A DNA stretch of 64,000 bases from Aminobacter sp. HY435 (GCF_027568395.1 NZ_JANKZL010000006.1:1-64000); one strand, 5' to 3'; shown: positions 8,043 to 20,980, counted from the stretch's first letter. Translations and numbers: made by a program. The notes: generated from the letters alone by a model not told the origin.

Positions 8043-9416
8043 CTATTCGATGAACTCGACAGGCACCCCGGACTTGACGATCTTCGCCAGCTCGCGCGCG
8101 TCCCAGTTGGTCAGGCGCACGCAGCCATGGCTCTCGGTCTTGCCGATCTTCGACGGGTCGGGCGTGCCGTGAATGCCGTAGGTCGGCTTGTCGAGCGCGA
8201 TCCAGACAGAACCGACCGGGCCGTTCGGCCCCGGCGGGATGGTCAGCACCTTGTCGTTTTCGCCCTGCTTGAAATTGAGCTTGGGATTGTAGGTGTAGTT
8301 GGGATCGAGCGCGACGCGCGACACCGCGTGGATGCCGGTTGGCGATGGCGTGTCGCTCGAGCCGATGGTCGCCGGATAGGCGGCCACCAGCTTGCCCGCC
8401 TCGTCATAGGCGCGAACCTGCTTCTGGCCCTTGTCGGCGATGATGCGTGCCACCTGCTTGTTCACCAGCTTGCCGAAATTGGCGACCTTGATGATGGTCC
8501 CCGGCCGGCTGAAATTGGCCTCCGGGTTGAGCGCCTTGAGGTAGTTCTCGTCCATGTGGAAACGCTCGGCCAGCATTTCCGGCACCGACGTGAAGGCCAT
8601 CCGCTCGAGCTTGGCCTTTTCGCTGTAGTCGGCTGGCACCGAGGCGACGAACGGGCCGGCGGCGTCTTCCGGCGTGATCGTGTAGTTGCCGAAGGCGTCG
8701 CCACCGGTTGCGGCAAGGGCCTGACGGATACCCTCCGCATCGGTCGACTTGAGGCTTGTTCCGGTCAGTTCGTTGTAGGCGGCAAGCGCCTTGTCGACAT
8801 TGGAGCCGAAGCGACCGTCGATGACGCCGGGCGATGCCCCGGCGCGGTCGAGCAGGATCTGCAGCGACGCCACGTCCTCGCGGCCCTTCACGGCAATCGA
8901 CGGCTCAAGCGGCTTTTCGACGATTCGCGGGGTCTCGCCGATCGCAACCTGGTCGTCGGGTGTCGGCAACGGCTCGCGCGCGTCGCGGCGACCCGGCGCA
9001 TCCGGAAAACCGTTGGGGTCGGAATTGTAATAGTCATCCGCATAGGGATCGGAGGACTGCGCCGGCGTGTCGTCGGAATAATAGTCGTCTGCGGGGCCAA
9101 GCAGGACGTCGCCCTGCTGGTAGTCCTGGCGAAGCTCCTGGCGGCGCTGTTCGCGGCGCAGCGCCTGACGGTTGAGGCGGCCTTCCGGCGGCTGCACGGC
9201 AACCACCCGGCCGGTATAGGGATCGACCAGCACGCGATTGCCATTGCCGTCGTAGAAGATTTCGAGGTCGCTGTTCTGAGCGAGTTGCAATTGCTTCGGC
9301 GCCTGCGCCTCGGTGCGCCGCACCGTGGCGGCGCTTCCAGGGGCGACCGATGCCCACGCCTGCGTCACGGACAGGCCACAAGCCAGCGTCGAAAGCACAA
9401 TCGTCATGCGCAGCAT
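8043..9416 (-). CDS. L,D-transpeptidase (YkuD) with peptidoglycan-binding domain
   Basis: The product of about 457 residues has an N-terminal signal peptide (LSTLACGLSVTQAWA), a low-complexity charged linker with YSDD and YADD repeats, a peptidoglycan-binding-1-like segment (LQILLDRAGASPGVIDGRFG), and a C-terminal YkuD domain. The catalytic signature SHGCVRL lies near residue 431, preceded by YGIHGT. The enzyme makes 3-3 cross-links in peptidoglycan or attaches proteins to it, in the periplasm; such enzymes are abundant in rhizobia. An in-frame ATG at 9470 would add 18 residues before the signal; 9416 is preferred because a GGAG lies upstream and the signal peptide begins directly. Confidence 0.88.
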   Translation of the reverse strand: MLRMTIVLSTLACGLSVTQAWASVAPGSAATVRRTEAQAPKQLQLAQNSDLEIFYDGNGNRVLVDPYTGRVVAVQPPEGRLNRQALRREQRRQELRQDYQQGDVLLGPADDYYSDDTPAQSSDPYADDYYNSDPNGFPDAPGRRDAREPLPTPDDQVAIGETPRIVEKPLEPSIAVKGREDVASLQILLDRAGASPGVIDGRFGSNVDKALAAYNELTGTSLKSTDAEGIRQALAATGGDAFGNYTITPEDAAGPFVASVPADYSEKAKLERMAFTSVPEMLAERFHMDENYLKALNPEANFSRPGTIIKVANFGKLVNKQVARIIADKGQKQVRAYDEAGKLVAAYPATIGSSDTPSPTGIHAVSRVALDPNYTYNPKLNFKQGENDKVLTIPPGPNGPVGSVWIALDKPTYGIHGTPDPSKIGKTESHGCVRLTNWDARELAKIVKSGVPVEFIE

Positions 9417-9534
9417 GGTCGTCACAATTCTCCGGTCCTCGCTCGACTTGATGCGCGTCGGGCAGGTCACCGCCCCATCAAATCAACTATCTGCTAACCC
9501 TTCTAACATGAACAGGGCATGAAAATGACCGCAA

Positions 9535-9897
9535 CTAGGCGCTCAAGCCGAGTTGTACGCGCGTTGATCTGGGCAGCTTCGCCGCGATAATTCGATGGCT
9601 TTCGCCGATGTAGTCCCTGAGCCCGTCATCATCCATGCTCTCGCCGGTCTGGTGCTGGATCCATTTCATGCCACGCGAGGCAAGATAGGGCGCGGGCCTG
9701 AGGCCAGGCTGTTCCTTGAGGATGTCGAAGGCCATCTCCGAGACCTTGAACGACACGGCAAACCCCTCGCCGTCAGTCCAGCCGCCGATGGCGAAAACCT
9801 TGCCGCCGACCTTCCAGACATGCGCGCCGCCCCACTGCACGACATGGGTCGTGTGCGGTAGCGAGGCGCAAAAGCCGTTGTATTCGTCGAGCGTCAT
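9535..9897 (-). CDS. MmcQ/YjbR family protein
   Basis: A 120-residue protein recognised by MTLDEYNGFCASLPHTTH at the start, VWKVGGKVFAIGG in the middle, and SHRIIAAKLPRSTR at the end, the usual layout of the MmcQ/YjbR fold (CyaY-like, sometimes called a DNA-binding-like domain). Function is unknown in the family. The start at 9897 follows GGGGGAG seven bases upstream; an upstream in-frame start at 9942 would add residues that do not look like the family. A second member of the family is encoded at 20981. Confidence 0.85.
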   Translation of the reverse strand: MTLDEYNGFCASLPHTTHVVQWGGAHVWKVGGKVFAIGGWTDGEGFAVSFKVSEMAFDILKEQPGLRPAPYLASRGMKWIQHQTGESMDDDGLRDYIGESHRIIAAKLPRSTRVQLGLSA

Positions 9898-9963
9898 GTC
9901 TCCCCCACGCGATCTGTCGACGCCAAGTGTGTCGACCCCCACTCCGCCGAGCTACGCTCGGCA

Positions 9964-10210
9964 CCTCTCCCCCGTTCGACGGGGGAGAGGAAAACCCCAG
10001 GGCGTCTACGCGGCCCTACTATTTGAAATGCGCCCTCTCGGCTTCCGAGCGTCAGGCGGATCGCCGGCAAGGTACTTCCTCTCCCCCGTCGATCGGGGGA
10101 GAGGTGTCGAGGCGAGCCGAGACGGAGTGGGGGTCGAACGAATGCCGGGCTCGATGCCCGTCACCCCCACCCCGACGCTGTGCGCCGACCCTCCCCACAA
10201 GGGGGAGGGT
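9964..10210. repeat. Cluster of three short G+C-rich palindromes (intergenic repeat)
   Basis: Between the YjbR gene and clpB there are three hairpins: 9964-9990 (12-bp arms, 3-base loop) and 10078-10104 (11-bp arms, 5-base loop), both built from CCTCTCCCCC/GGGGGAGAGG, and 10188-10210 (ACCCTCCCC/GGGGAGGGT). The inner stems resemble those of the larger elements at 52420 and 56657. None is followed by a T-run, so they are not typical terminators, although the last could slow transcription leaving clpB. They look like dispersed REP-type intergenic elements. Confidence 0.7.
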
Positions 10211-10221
10211 AACGATTGCCC

Positions 10222-12825
<2,604 letters not shown>

Positions 12826-12971
12826 TCGTTGTCTCCATTCCTTAGCCGGCCCGCTTTGCGGCACCGGTTTGGCTCAAGGTGACGGGTCCGCCCGATCGGG
12901 CCGGACCCTTGGGCGTGAATATGGGAAGTAGGGCGCTGTCCCTCAAGGAGTATTGATCGAGATCAAAAAAC

Positions 12972-13002
12972 AAAAAGACGGCGGGGATTTCTCCCCGCCG
13001 TC
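12972..13002 (-). terminator. Rho-independent terminator of the DUF4167 gene
   Basis: On the minus strand an 11-bp perfect stem (GACGGCGGGGA with TCCCCGCCGTC, read from 13002 to 12977) with a 4-base loop is followed by five T and further T-rich sequence. It lies 33 bases after the DUF4167 stop codon and upstream of clpB, so it separates the two transcription units. Confidence 0.88.
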
Positions 13003-13034
13003 CAGCATTTCAAATGTCACGCCGGGCGGCGCGG

Positions 13035-13826
13035 TCAGCCTTCGACGACTGCCATGCCGGCTTCGGGCGCCTCGGCCTCGCCTTGCGGCTCAGTTGCGGC
13101 GCGCTCTCCGCGGCGCGGGCGACGTGCCCGGCGCGGCGCGGCGACAACTTCGCCCTCGGCCGGGGCCTCGGCTACGACAGCTTCCGCCGCAACAGCTTGG
13201 GGCTGCGCCGCTTCGGGTTCGACGGCGTTGACCTGGACAGTTGCCTCGACCTGCTGGTCTGGCTGGCGACGCTCGGGACGGCGGCCTTCCGGGCGCGGAC
13301 GGCGTTCGCGGCGGCCTTCACGCGGCTGGCCTTCGCCGGCAGCCTCTGGATTGAGTGCTATCTCGGCGGGCGTGCCTTCGATTTCCGGCTGCGGACCGCT
13401 GCCGTTGACGACGGGCTGCGGCTGATTCGTGACCTGCTGGGCCTGCGCTTCGGAGAAGTTCCCGCCCTGCTCGTCGTCGCGCTCGTCGTCCATGTCGGAG
13501 TCGAAGTCGTCGCGATTCTGCTGCTGCTGCTGGACCGGCATCTGCGCCATGGCGGCGGCAATGATGCGATTGTAGTGCTCGGCGTGCTGCAGATAGTTCT
13601 CGGCCATCACGCGATCGCCGGAGCTTTGCGCATCGCGCGCCAGCGTGGCGTATTTTTCGGCGATCTGCTGCGCGGATCCTCGGATCTTTACGTCCGGACC
13701 GTTGCTCTCGTAGTTACGCGTGAGCGGGTTCGGTCCCTTGCGGTTGTTGTTGTTATTATTGTTATTATTGTTGTTATTGTTGTTATTACGACCGCGCATG
13801 CGCCTATTCTGCTGTTGTGGCCTCAT
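13035..13826 (-). CDS. DUF4167 domain protein with poly-asparagine tract
   Basis: A 263-residue protein. Residues 1-30 are basic and contain an uninterrupted run of about 15 asparagines. The conserved DUF4167 domain follows (about 35-100: PLTRNYESNGPDVKIRGSAQ, then YLQHAEHYNRIIAAA). The C-terminal 150 residues are disordered, rich in Glu, Pro, Gln, Ala and Arg. The domain is common in Alphaproteobacteria; its function is unknown to me, although the basic, Asn/Arg-rich N-terminus suggests nucleic-acid contact. It lies downstream of prmC after a 308-base gap, so it probably has its own promoter, and it ends at a strong terminator. Confidence 0.87.
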   Translation of the reverse strand: MRPQQQNRRMRGRNNNNNNNNNNNNNNNRKGPNPLTRNYESNGPDVKIRGSAQQIAEKYATLARDAQSSGDRVMAENYLQHAEHYNRIIAAAMAQMPVQQQQQNRDDFDSDMDDERDDEQGGNFSEAQAQQVTNQPQPVVNGSGPQPEIEGTPAEIALNPEAAGEGQPREGRRERRPRPEGRRPERRQPDQQVEATVQVNAVEPEAAQPQAVAAEAVVAEAPAEGEVVAAPRRARRPRRGERAATEPQGEAEAPEAGMAVVEG

Positions 13827-14134
13827 CAGATTCTCTTCGTGTTGAAATCTTGGTCCAAACGGCCGCCCAATCTGGGCCAGCTCGTTCGTGTTCTTCCGCC
13901 GATGTCCGCCCGCAATCGATGCGCTGGCGCCACATGTCGTCCTTTGTCGGTTACATATCTGCCGGACGATCCCCGCACGAAGCTAGAGCGTCGTCTACGC
14001 AAGAAGGCAGCAAGTTTCCTAGGGGAAACCGAACGTTTACAGTACTGCCTGCTTCGTCTCATCCGGTCGCCCGGAACCTAGCGGCATTCATTATCCTTGC
14101 CAAGCGGTTTTTTGCGGTGCCGCAAGGGCTTTGG
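13827..14134. other. Intergenic gap between prmC and the DUF4167 gene
   Basis: A 308-base stretch without a convincing gene. It should hold the promoter of the DUF4167 gene, which is read leftward from 13826. I could not pick out a clear -35/-10 pair, and there is no obvious terminator hairpin behind prmC. Confidence 0.4.
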
Positions 14135-14989
14135 TCACCGCCCGAAAACGAGCACCCGGTCGTTGTCGCCCAAATCCTTGTGCTGGGAGACCAGCCGATA
14201 TCCGGCCTGCTCGAATATGCCGGTCACGTCGCCGCGCTGATCGTGGCCGATTTCGACGCCTACAATGCCATCGCTTTCGAGATGGCTGGAAGCGGACGCC
14301 GCGATTTCCCTGTATGGCTCAAGACCGTCCGGGCCGCCGTCAAGCGCGCGACGCGGATCAAAGTTGCGAACCTCGTTCTGCAAATCCTCGATCTCTGATG
14401 ACCTGATATAGGGAGGGTTTGAGACGATTACATGGTAGAGACCGTCAATTTCGGCGAACCAGTCAGATTTTTTTGCCGAAAAGCGCGACGAAACTCCGAG
14501 ACGCCCGGCATTGGCCGCAGCAGTCCGCAGGGCATCGTCCGAGACATCGACGCCGGTCGCGACGGCATGGGCCTCCTGCGTGACCAGCGCCAGCGCAATC
14601 GCCCCGGTGCCGGTTCCGAGGTCGAGGACGCGGCAAACACCCGTCCGCGCGGCAATCTCGCGGACGAACGGCAGCACGGCATCGACAAGTGTCTCCGTGT
14701 CGGGGCGCGGCTCCAGCGTCTCGGCTGAAAGTCCAAGCTTCATGCCGTAGAAGTCGCGATGCCCAAGGATGCGGTGCACCGGTTCGCCCGCTATGCGGCG
14801 GTCGAGCGCCCGTTCGATTTCGGCCACATTGCCAATCATCCGGTCCGGCGTCGAAATCGCATCCGTGCGCGTGGTGCCGGAGAAATATTCGACGATCAGC
14901 CGCGCGTCCAAGGCCGCATCGCCAACGCCGCCGTCGACAAGGCGTTGGCGCGCATGGCGCAGGAGTTCACCGAGCGGACGCTCAGCCAT
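14135..14989 (-). CDS. prmC: Release factor glutamine N5-methyltransferase PrmC
   Basis: A 284-residue protein with the two-domain PrmC layout: an N-terminal helical domain that recognises the release factor and a SAM-dependent methyltransferase domain with [15 protein letters not shown] (motif I) and the catalytic NPPY motif ([11 protein letters not shown]) near residue 190. It methylates the glutamine of the GGQ motif in release factors. Its start overlaps the end of prfA by 8 bases, so the enzyme and its substrate are translationally coupled. Confidence 0.95.
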   Translation of the reverse strand: MAERPLGELLRHARQRLVDGGVGDAALDARLIVEYFSGTTRTDAISTPDRMIGNVAEIERALDRRIAGEPVHRILGHRDFYGMKLGLSAETLEPRPDTETLVDAVLPFVREIAARTGVCRVLDLGTGTGAIALALVTQEAHAVATGVDVSDDALRTAAANAGRLGVSSRFSAKKSDWFAEIDGLYHVIVSNPPYIRSSEIEDLQNEVRNFDPRRALDGGPDGLEPYREIAASASSHLESDGIVGVEIGHDQRGDVTGIFEQAGYRLVSQHKDLGDNDRVLVFGR

Positions 14990-16061
14990 CCGTGCCCATG
15001 TCTGCCAGAAGCTTCGACTGGTGATCGGCGATCAGCGCATCGACGACCTCGTCGAGCTCGCCCATCATCACCCTGTCGAGCTTGTAGAGCGTCAGGTTGA
15101 TGCGGTGGTCGGTCAACCGCCCCTGCGGGAAGTTGTAGGTACGGATGCGTTCGGAGCGGTCGCCCGAACCGACCTGCGACTTGCGCGACGAGGAACGCTC
15201 CTCGTCGGCGCGGCTGCGCTCCATGTCGTAGAGGCGGGCGCGCAGGATCTGCATGGCGCGCGCGCGGTTCTGGTGCTGGGACTTCTCCGCCTGCACCACC
15301 ATGATGCCGGTGGGCAGGTGCGTGATGCGCACCGCCGAATCAGTGGTGTTGACGTGCTGACCGCCCGAGCCCGAGGCGCGCATCGTGTCGATCCGGATGT
15401 CCTCGGAGCGAATCTCGATGTCCACCTCCTCCGCTTCCGGCAGCACCGCGACTGTCGCGGCCGACGTATGGATGCGCCCGCTGGCTTCGGTCGCCGGCAC
15501 GCGCTGGACGCGGTGCACGCCCGACTCGAACTTCAGATGCGCGAATACGCCCTTGCCGGAAACGGTCGCGATGATTTCCTTGAAACCGCCGGCGTCGCCA
15601 TCGCTGGCGGAAGCGACTTCGAAGCGCCAGCCGCGCGACGCCGCATAGCGTTCGTACATCCGGTAAAGATCGCCGGCAAACAGCGCCGCCTCGTCGCCGC
15701 CTGTGCCGGCGCGGATTTCAAGGATGGCGTTTTTCTCGTCGGCCGCGTCCTTGGGCAGCAACAGGATCTGGATTTCCTGCTGCAGCGCCTCGATACGGTC
15801 CTCGACATCCGGCTTGTCCATCTCGGCAAGCGCGCGCATCTCGGCATCGGTGCTCTTGTCCGACAGCATCGCATCGAGATCGGCAAGCTCCGCCTCGGCG
15901 CCGCGAAGCTCGCGGATCTTGGCGACGAGCTCCTGGATGTCGGAATACTCCGACGCGAGCTTCACATAGACATCGGGGGCTGGGCCGGCAGACATCTGCG
16001 CTTCGAGCATGTCGAAACGCTTGACGACTTGGTCCATGCGGTCGTTTGGCAGGCTGATCAT
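14982..16061 (-). CDS. prfA: Peptide chain release factor 1
   Basis: The 359-residue RF1 shows the GGQ peptidyl-tRNA hydrolysis motif ([20 protein letters not shown]) near residue 233, and the tripeptide anticodon-like region fits RF1, which reads UAA and UAG. The frame stays open upstream into ptsP, but translation should begin at 16061 ([11 protein letters not shown]), where the ATG overlaps the ptsP stop in an ATGA arrangement. The order ptsP-prfA-prmC with overlaps at both joints indicates one transcript. Confidence 0.96.
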   Translation of the reverse strand: MISLPNDRMDQVVKRFDMLEAQMSAGPAPDVYVKLASEYSDIQELVAKIRELRGAEAELADLDAMLSDKSTDAEMRALAEMDKPDVEDRIEALQQEIQILLLPKDAADEKNAILEIRAGTGGDEAALFAGDLYRMYERYAASRGWRFEVASASDGDAGGFKEIIATVSGKGVFAHLKFESGVHRVQRVPATEASGRIHTSAATVAVLPEAEEVDIEIRSEDIRIDTMRASGSGGQHVNTTDSAVRITHLPTGIMVVQAEKSQHQNRARAMQILRARLYDMERSRADEERSSSRKSQVGSGDRSERIRTYNFPQGRLTDHRINLTLYKLDRVMMGELDEVVDALIADHQSKLLADMGTDG

Positions 16062-18334
16062 AGGGGTATGGAACGGTCGTCCGCAAAGGCCTGGAGCAAC
16101 GCGCGCATCGGCAGGTTGGCCGCAGGTCCGGAAAGATTGTCGTCGAGGAACGCTTTGAGTTCCCCGAGCGGGAGTTCGGTGAGCATCGCCTTGACCGGGC
16201 CGATCGACGCCGGCGACATGGAGATCGAACGGTAGCCAAGGCCGAGCAGCGCCATCGCCGAAATCGGCTTGCCAGCGAGTTCGCCGCACAGCGTGACCGG
16301 CGTGTGGTTGCGCGCCCCAGCCTCGGCGATCTGCCTCAGCACCCTGAGGAACGGCACCGACAGCGGGTCGAAGCGGTCGGCCAGCTGGGTGTTGCCGCGA
16401 TCGGCGGCCATGACGAACTGGAACAGGTCGTTCGAGCCGACGGAGACGAAGTCTACCGTCTGCATCAGTTCGTCGAGTTGCCACAGCAGCGCCGGCACCT
16501 CGATCATCGCGCCCAGTTTCAGGCTGGTCGGCAGATGATGGGCGAAGCGCGACAGGTGGCGTACCTCGCGGTCGATGATTTCGCGGGCCTGCGCGATCTC
16601 CGACAATTCGGTGACCATCGGCAGCATGACCTTGAGCTCACGCCCGCCCGAAGCCTTGAGCAGCGCCCGGATCTGGGTGCGCAGCAGGCCGGGACGGTCG
16701 AGCGTCAGGCGAATGGCGCGCCAGCCGAGCGCGGGATTTTCTTCTTCCTGCACCGAGCCCTTGAAGTAGGGCAGCACCTTGTCGCCGCCGATGTCGATGG
16801 TGCGGAAGGTTACGGGGCGGCCTTTCGCCGTGTCGAGCACGTCGCGATAGAGCTTCTCTTGCGCCTCGGCGCGCGGGAAGGTCGAAGCGACCATGAACTG
16901 CAGTTCGGTGCGGAACAGGCCGATGCCGGCGGCACCCGCTTCGGCAAGCTGCGGCAGGTCGACCGCAAGGCCCGCGTTCATCAGCAGGTCGATCTTGACG
17001 CCGTCCTTGGTTTCGGACGGGCGCTTGCGCAACTCGCGGTACAGCTCCTGCCGGCGGGCGCGAAAGCGCACCTTCTCGGCATAGGCAGCCTCGAGATCGG
17101 GCTGCGGCCGCAGGTGGATCGTGCCTTCCTCGCCATCGACGATGATCGGATCGCCGTTTTCCGACATGGAAACGGCGCCCTTCATCTGTCCGGCGACGGG
17201 GATGCCCATGGCGCGCGCCACGATGACGACATGGCTGGTCGGCGCGCCGTCTTCGAGCACGAGACCGCGCAGGCGGTCGCGGGGATAGTCGAGCAGTTCG
17301 GCAGCCCCCATCGAGCGGGCAACGACAATGGCGTCCTTGGGCAGCGAGGCGGCGATCGATTCGGGACCACGGCCCATAAGCTGGCGCAACAGCCGGTTGG
17401 CGAGATCGTCGAAATCGCTCATCCGCTCGCGCAGATAGGGGTCGGTCATGTGCAGCATGCGCGCGCGCATGTCGCTCTGCACCTTCTCGACCGCCGCTTC
17501 CGCCGTCAGGCCGTTGCGGATCGCCTCTTCCAGGCGGCGCACCCAGCCGCGGTCATTGGCGAACATGCGGTAGGCTTCGAGAACCTCGCGATGCTCGCCC
17601 TCGAAGGCGACGTCGCGGCGCGACAGCATGTCGTCGATCGACAGGCGCAGTGAGCCGAGCGCATCCTCGAGCCGGCGCAACTCCTCGTCGCTGTCTTCGT
17701 TGAACAGGTTGGTGACGACGATGCGCGGCTCGTGCAGCACGACATGGCCGAGGCCAACGCCTTCGTTGAAGGAAATGCCGGTGAAAGACGCAGGGCGCGT
17801 CATGTCCAGTTCGAGACCGGGACGGCTGAGCCGGGCGATGTCGCCCGAGGCGATCATTTCGGCGATGACCATCGCGGTCGTTTCGAGCGCCTCGATCTCG
17901 TCGTCGCGGTAGTGCCGCATCGTCTTGTTCTGCACGACCAGGACGCCGAGTGTCCGCCCTGCCCTGAGCACCGGAACGCCGAGGAACGAGTGGTAGATCT
18001 CTTCGCCCGTCTCCGGCAGGTAAGCAAAGGCCGGATGTTCCTGGGCGTTGGAAAGGTTCAGCGCGCGCGCACTGGCGGCAATCGTGCCAACCAGACCTTG
18101 ACCGAGCCTGAGCTGGGCGAGGTGGACCGCATTGGGATTCAGACCGACTGTAGCGTAGAGTTCGAGCACGGAGTCGGCGCGCAGCACATAGAGCGAGCAG
18201 ACTTCCGCCACCATGTTGGCGGCGATGTCGCGCACGATCCTGTCGAGCCGTTCCTGAGGCTCGAGGGGCTCCGCCATCAACTCGCGGAGCCGTTTCAGAA
18301 GTACGCGAGGCCCTGCGGCCATGTCACGTATCAT
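16058..18334 (-). CDS. ptsP: Phosphoenolpyruvate-protein phosphotransferase PtsP (nitrogen PTS enzyme I)
   Basis: A 758-residue protein with an N-terminal GAF domain (about 1-160), which marks it as EI-Ntr rather than sugar-PTS EI. Then come the EI N-domain, the phospho-histidine site [17 protein letters not shown] near residue 368, and the C-terminal PEP-binding barrel ([26 protein letters not shown]). It takes phosphate from PEP and passes it to NPr, starting a regulatory relay that in rhizobia influences potassium, nitrogen and carbon metabolism. The GAF domain in relatives senses glutamine. It is 77 bases downstream of lysC, the order seen in many Hyphomicrobiales. Confidence 0.95.
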   Translation of the reverse strand: MIRDMAAGPRVLLKRLRELMAEPLEPQERLDRIVRDIAANMVAEVCSLYVLRADSVLELYATVGLNPNAVHLAQLRLGQGLVGTIAASARALNLSNAQEHPAFAYLPETGEEIYHSFLGVPVLRAGRTLGVLVVQNKTMRHYRDDEIEALETTAMVIAEMIASGDIARLSRPGLELDMTRPASFTGISFNEGVGLGHVVLHEPRIVVTNLFNEDSDEELRRLEDALGSLRLSIDDMLSRRDVAFEGEHREVLEAYRMFANDRGWVRRLEEAIRNGLTAEAAVEKVQSDMRARMLHMTDPYLRERMSDFDDLANRLLRQLMGRGPESIAASLPKDAIVVARSMGAAELLDYPRDRLRGLVLEDGAPTSHVVIVARAMGIPVAGQMKGAVSMSENGDPIIVDGEEGTIHLRPQPDLEAAYAEKVRFRARRQELYRELRKRPSETKDGVKIDLLMNAGLAVDLPQLAEAGAAGIGLFRTELQFMVASTFPRAEAQEKLYRDVLDTAKGRPVTFRTIDIGGDKVLPYFKGSVQEEENPALGWRAIRLTLDRPGLLRTQIRALLKASGGRELKVMLPMVTELSEIAQAREIIDREVRHLSRFAHHLPTSLKLGAMIEVPALLWQLDELMQTVDFVSVGSNDLFQFVMAADRGNTQLADRFDPLSVPFLRVLRQIAEAGARNHTPVTLCGELAGKPISAMALLGLGYRSISMSPASIGPVKAMLTELPLGELKAFLDDNLSGPAANLPMRALLQAFADDRSIPL

Positions 18335-18411
18335 TCACCGTCTCCAATGCTTTGGAAACCGGCGCGGCACATGCTGCACGCCGGCAACGCGGTGACGCGC
18401 GATTCCTTATA

Positions 18412-19665
18412 CTACTGCTTATCGAGACCGTAGACGGAATGCAAAGTCCGAACAGCAAGTTCAGTATACGGACCATCGATCAGGATCGAAATCTTGATCT
18501 CCGACGTGGTGATGGCGCGAATATTGATGCCCTTCGAGGCCAGCGCCTGGAAAGCGGTGGCGGCAACGCCCGCATGACTGCGCATGCCGACGCCGATGAC
18601 CGACACCTTGGACATGCCCTCGTCGTGCTGGATGGCGTCGAAGCCGATCTCGGGACGGATCCTCTCGAGCACCGTCAGCGCCTTGTTCACGTCGCCTGAA
18701 GGCACGGTGAAGGTCATGTCGGTGAACTTGCCGTCCTCGGAGATGTTCTGGACGATCATGTCGACATTGATGTTGGCCTCGGCCAGCGGTCCGAAGATCC
18801 CACCAGCGACGCCCGGACGGTCGGCGACGCGGCGAAGCGAGACCTGTGCTTCGTCCTTGGCGTAGGCGATTCCGGTGACGACCTGCTGTTCCACGATTTC
18901 TTCCTCGTCACAAATGAGAGTACCAGGCGGGTTGAGAAAATCGCCCATTCCGGGCGCATCCGGATCATCGAAGGACGAGCGCACGAAAGTGCGGACCTTG
19001 TGCACCATGGCGAGTTCGACCGAGCGCACTTGCAATACCTTGGCGCCGAGCGAGGCCATTTCGAGCATTTCCTCGAAGGAGATCTTCGACAGCCGGCGCG
19101 CCTTCGGCTCGATGCGCGGGTCGGTAGTATAAACCCCGTCGACGTCGGTGTAGATATCGCAGCGATCGGCCTTCACCGCGGCGGCGATTGCGACCGCGCT
19201 GGTGTCGGAGCCGCCGCGACCGAGGGTGGCGATACGGTTGTCCGGGCCAATGCCCTGGAAGCCGGCGACGACGGCGACCTGGCCCTCCTGGAAACGCTTG
19301 ATCAGGAACGAGCCGTCGATATCGAGAATGCGCGCCGCGCCGTGCGCATTGTCGGTCTTGATCGGGATCTGCCAACCCTGCCACGAGCGGGCGTTGACGC
19401 CGATGTTCTGTAGCGCAAGCGCCAAAAGCCCGGCCGTCACCTGCTCGCCGGAAGCGACCACGGCATCATATTCGCGCGCGTCATGCATGGGCGAGGCATC
19501 GCGGGTCCAGGCGACCAGTTCGTTGGTCTTGCCGGCCATCGCCGAAACAACGACCGCGACCTCGTGGCCGGCATCGACTTCACGTTTGACATGCCGCGCC
19601 ACATTGCGGATTCGGGCGATGTCGGCGACGGATGTCCCGCCGAATTTCATCACGATGCGCGCCAT
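18412..19665 (-). CDS. lysC: Aspartate kinase
   Basis: The 417-residue enzyme starts MARIVMKFGGTSVADIARIR, the nucleotide/aspartate-binding signature of aspartokinases, and ends with two ACT domains (from about residue 265), the site of feedback control by lysine and threonine. It phosphorylates aspartate at the head of lysine, methionine and threonine synthesis and of diaminopimelate for peptidoglycan. The GTDP-like segment YTDVDGVYTTDPR is typical. An in-frame ATG at 19776 exists, but 19665 gives the family N-terminus. lysA for the last step lies in the same window at 56807. Confidence 0.96.
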   Translation of the reverse strand: MARIVMKFGGTSVADIARIRNVARHVKREVDAGHEVAVVVSAMAGKTNELVAWTRDASPMHDAREYDAVVASGEQVTAGLLALALQNIGVNARSWQGWQIPIKTDNAHGAARILDIDGSFLIKRFQEGQVAVVAGFQGIGPDNRIATLGRGGSDTSAVAIAAAVKADRCDIYTDVDGVYTTDPRIEPKARRLSKISFEEMLEMASLGAKVLQVRSVELAMVHKVRTFVRSSFDDPDAPGMGDFLNPPGTLICDEEEIVEQQVVTGIAYAKDEAQVSLRRVADRPGVAGGIFGPLAEANINVDMIVQNISEDGKFTDMTFTVPSGDVNKALTVLERIRPEIGFDAIQHDEGMSKVSVIGVGMRSHAGVAATAFQALASKGINIRAITTSEIKISILIDGPYTELAVRTLHSVYGLDKQ

Positions 19666-20132
19666 GGAAGCGAAATGCCCTTGCCTATGCGCCGGCCCGG
19701 AGGGGTCGGTAAAATGAGTGAAAATACCGCCTGCCAACGCGGTACCGAATGCGCGGCCTCCATAGCCAAAACACACGCATTCCGCAAGGACGCCCAGCCA
19801 GACAAATCACCGCGCCTCGCTTTGCCGGCGCAACATGCATCGACTGGCCTTTGCGCCAACCGCAAACGACGCAAGCCCCCGGCCCGAGACATCGGCGCGA
19901 CTGAAACGCCGGAAATCGCAGGCGGGACCGCCCGTCGGCAGCGAGATATCGCACGCAGGCTCTGCAGCCTCATCATGACGCCGCAACACTGCGGAAAACC
20001 TGAGCGCGAACGCTGCCGCCTGCCCGCCCACACCCGTTTTCCGCGACCCTTCGCAACCACTCGGCGTCAAAACGTACCTTGACAATCCGGGCTCCAAACC
20101 CGACTTCCTTGCGCTCGAAGGAGACCACATCC
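19666..20132. other. Divergent promoter region between lysC and ubiG
   Basis: A 467-base gap without a believable gene; open frames here have atypical composition and no family likeness. It must carry the leftward lysC promoter and the rightward ubiG promoter. A perfect TTGACA at 20079-20084 points toward ubiG, but the hexamer 17 bases downstream (GACTTC) is a poor -10, so I do not call it a promoter. Confidence 0.4.
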
Positions 20133-20879
20133 ATGGCAGAGCCCCGCCCATCGACCATCGATGCCGGAGAAGTCGAGCGTTTCTCGGCACTATCAGCCGA
20201 ATGGTGGAACCCGAATGGAAAGTTCCGCCCGCTGCATAAGTTCAACCCGGTTCGCCTGGGCTACATCCGCGACCAGGTCGCGCAACGTTTCGGCCGCGAC
20301 ACCCACGCGGCGCGCCCTTTCGAGGGCCTGCGCATCCTCGATATCGGCTGCGGCGGCGGCCTGTTGTGCGAGCCGATGTCGCGCCTGGGGGCCGAAGTCG
20401 TCGGCGCCGATGCGTCGGCGACCAACATCGAAGTTGCCAAGATCCATGCGGCTGACGCCGGCGTGACAGTGGACTACCGCGCCACGACAGCCGAAGACTT
20501 GGCTGATGCGGGCGAAAAATTCGACGTCATCCTCAACATGGAAGTCGTCGAGCACGTCGCAGACGTCGACCTGTTCGTCAAGAAGTGCGGCGAGATGGTA
20601 AAGCCCGGCGGCATCATGTTCGTCGCCACCATCAACCGCACCTTCAAGGCGCTCGGCCTCGCCATCGTCGGCGCCGAATACGTTCTGCGCTGGCTGCCGC
20701 GCGGTACCCACCAGTATGGCAAGCTTGTACGTCCCGAAGAACTCGACAAGGCGCTCATCGGTGCCGGCCTCGCCACCATCGACCGCACCGGGGTGACCTA
20801 CAACCCGCTCTCCGACCGCTGGCAGAAATCCCGCGATATGGACGTCAACTACATGGTGCTGGCCGAAAAGGCCGCCTGA
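20133..20879 (+). CDS. ubiG: Ubiquinone biosynthesis O-methyltransferase UbiG
   Basis: A 248-residue class I SAM methyltransferase. The motif I stretch [19 protein letters not shown] is near residue 70, and [20 protein letters not shown] near the N-terminus is diagnostic of UbiG. It carries out both O-methylations in ubiquinone synthesis at the inner membrane surface. The start at 20133 follows AAGGAG with nine bases' spacing. It is read divergently from lysC. Confidence 0.96.
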   Translation: MAEPRPSTIDAGEVERFSALSAEWWNPNGKFRPLHKFNPVRLGYIRDQVAQRFGRDTHAARPFEGLRILDIGCGGGLLCEPMSRLGAEVVGADASATNIEVAKIHAADAGVTVDYRATTAEDLADAGEKFDVILNMEVVEHVADVDLFVKKCGEMVKPGGIMFVATINRTFKALGLAIVGAEYVLRWLPRGTHQYGKLVRPEELDKALIGAGLATIDRTGVTYNPLSDRWQKSRDMDVNYMVLAEKAA

Positions 20880-20980
20880 GGCCTGCTCTCCTGCTTCGCC
20901 AGGATCAGGCGTCGCGCCCCCGATGGTCGCCACGCCTGAGACTTGCACCGGCGTCCGGACCTTGGAATGGTGAGTTCGCC

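Noticed and set aside
20079-20107. ubiG promoter with TTGACA
   Set aside because: The -35 is perfect, but the hexamer at 17 bases (GACTTC) is too far from TATAAT to support a call.
19807-20190. Open frames in the lysC-ubiG gap
   Set aside because: Arg/Ala/Gly-rich random translations, overlapping each other on both strands, without start signals.
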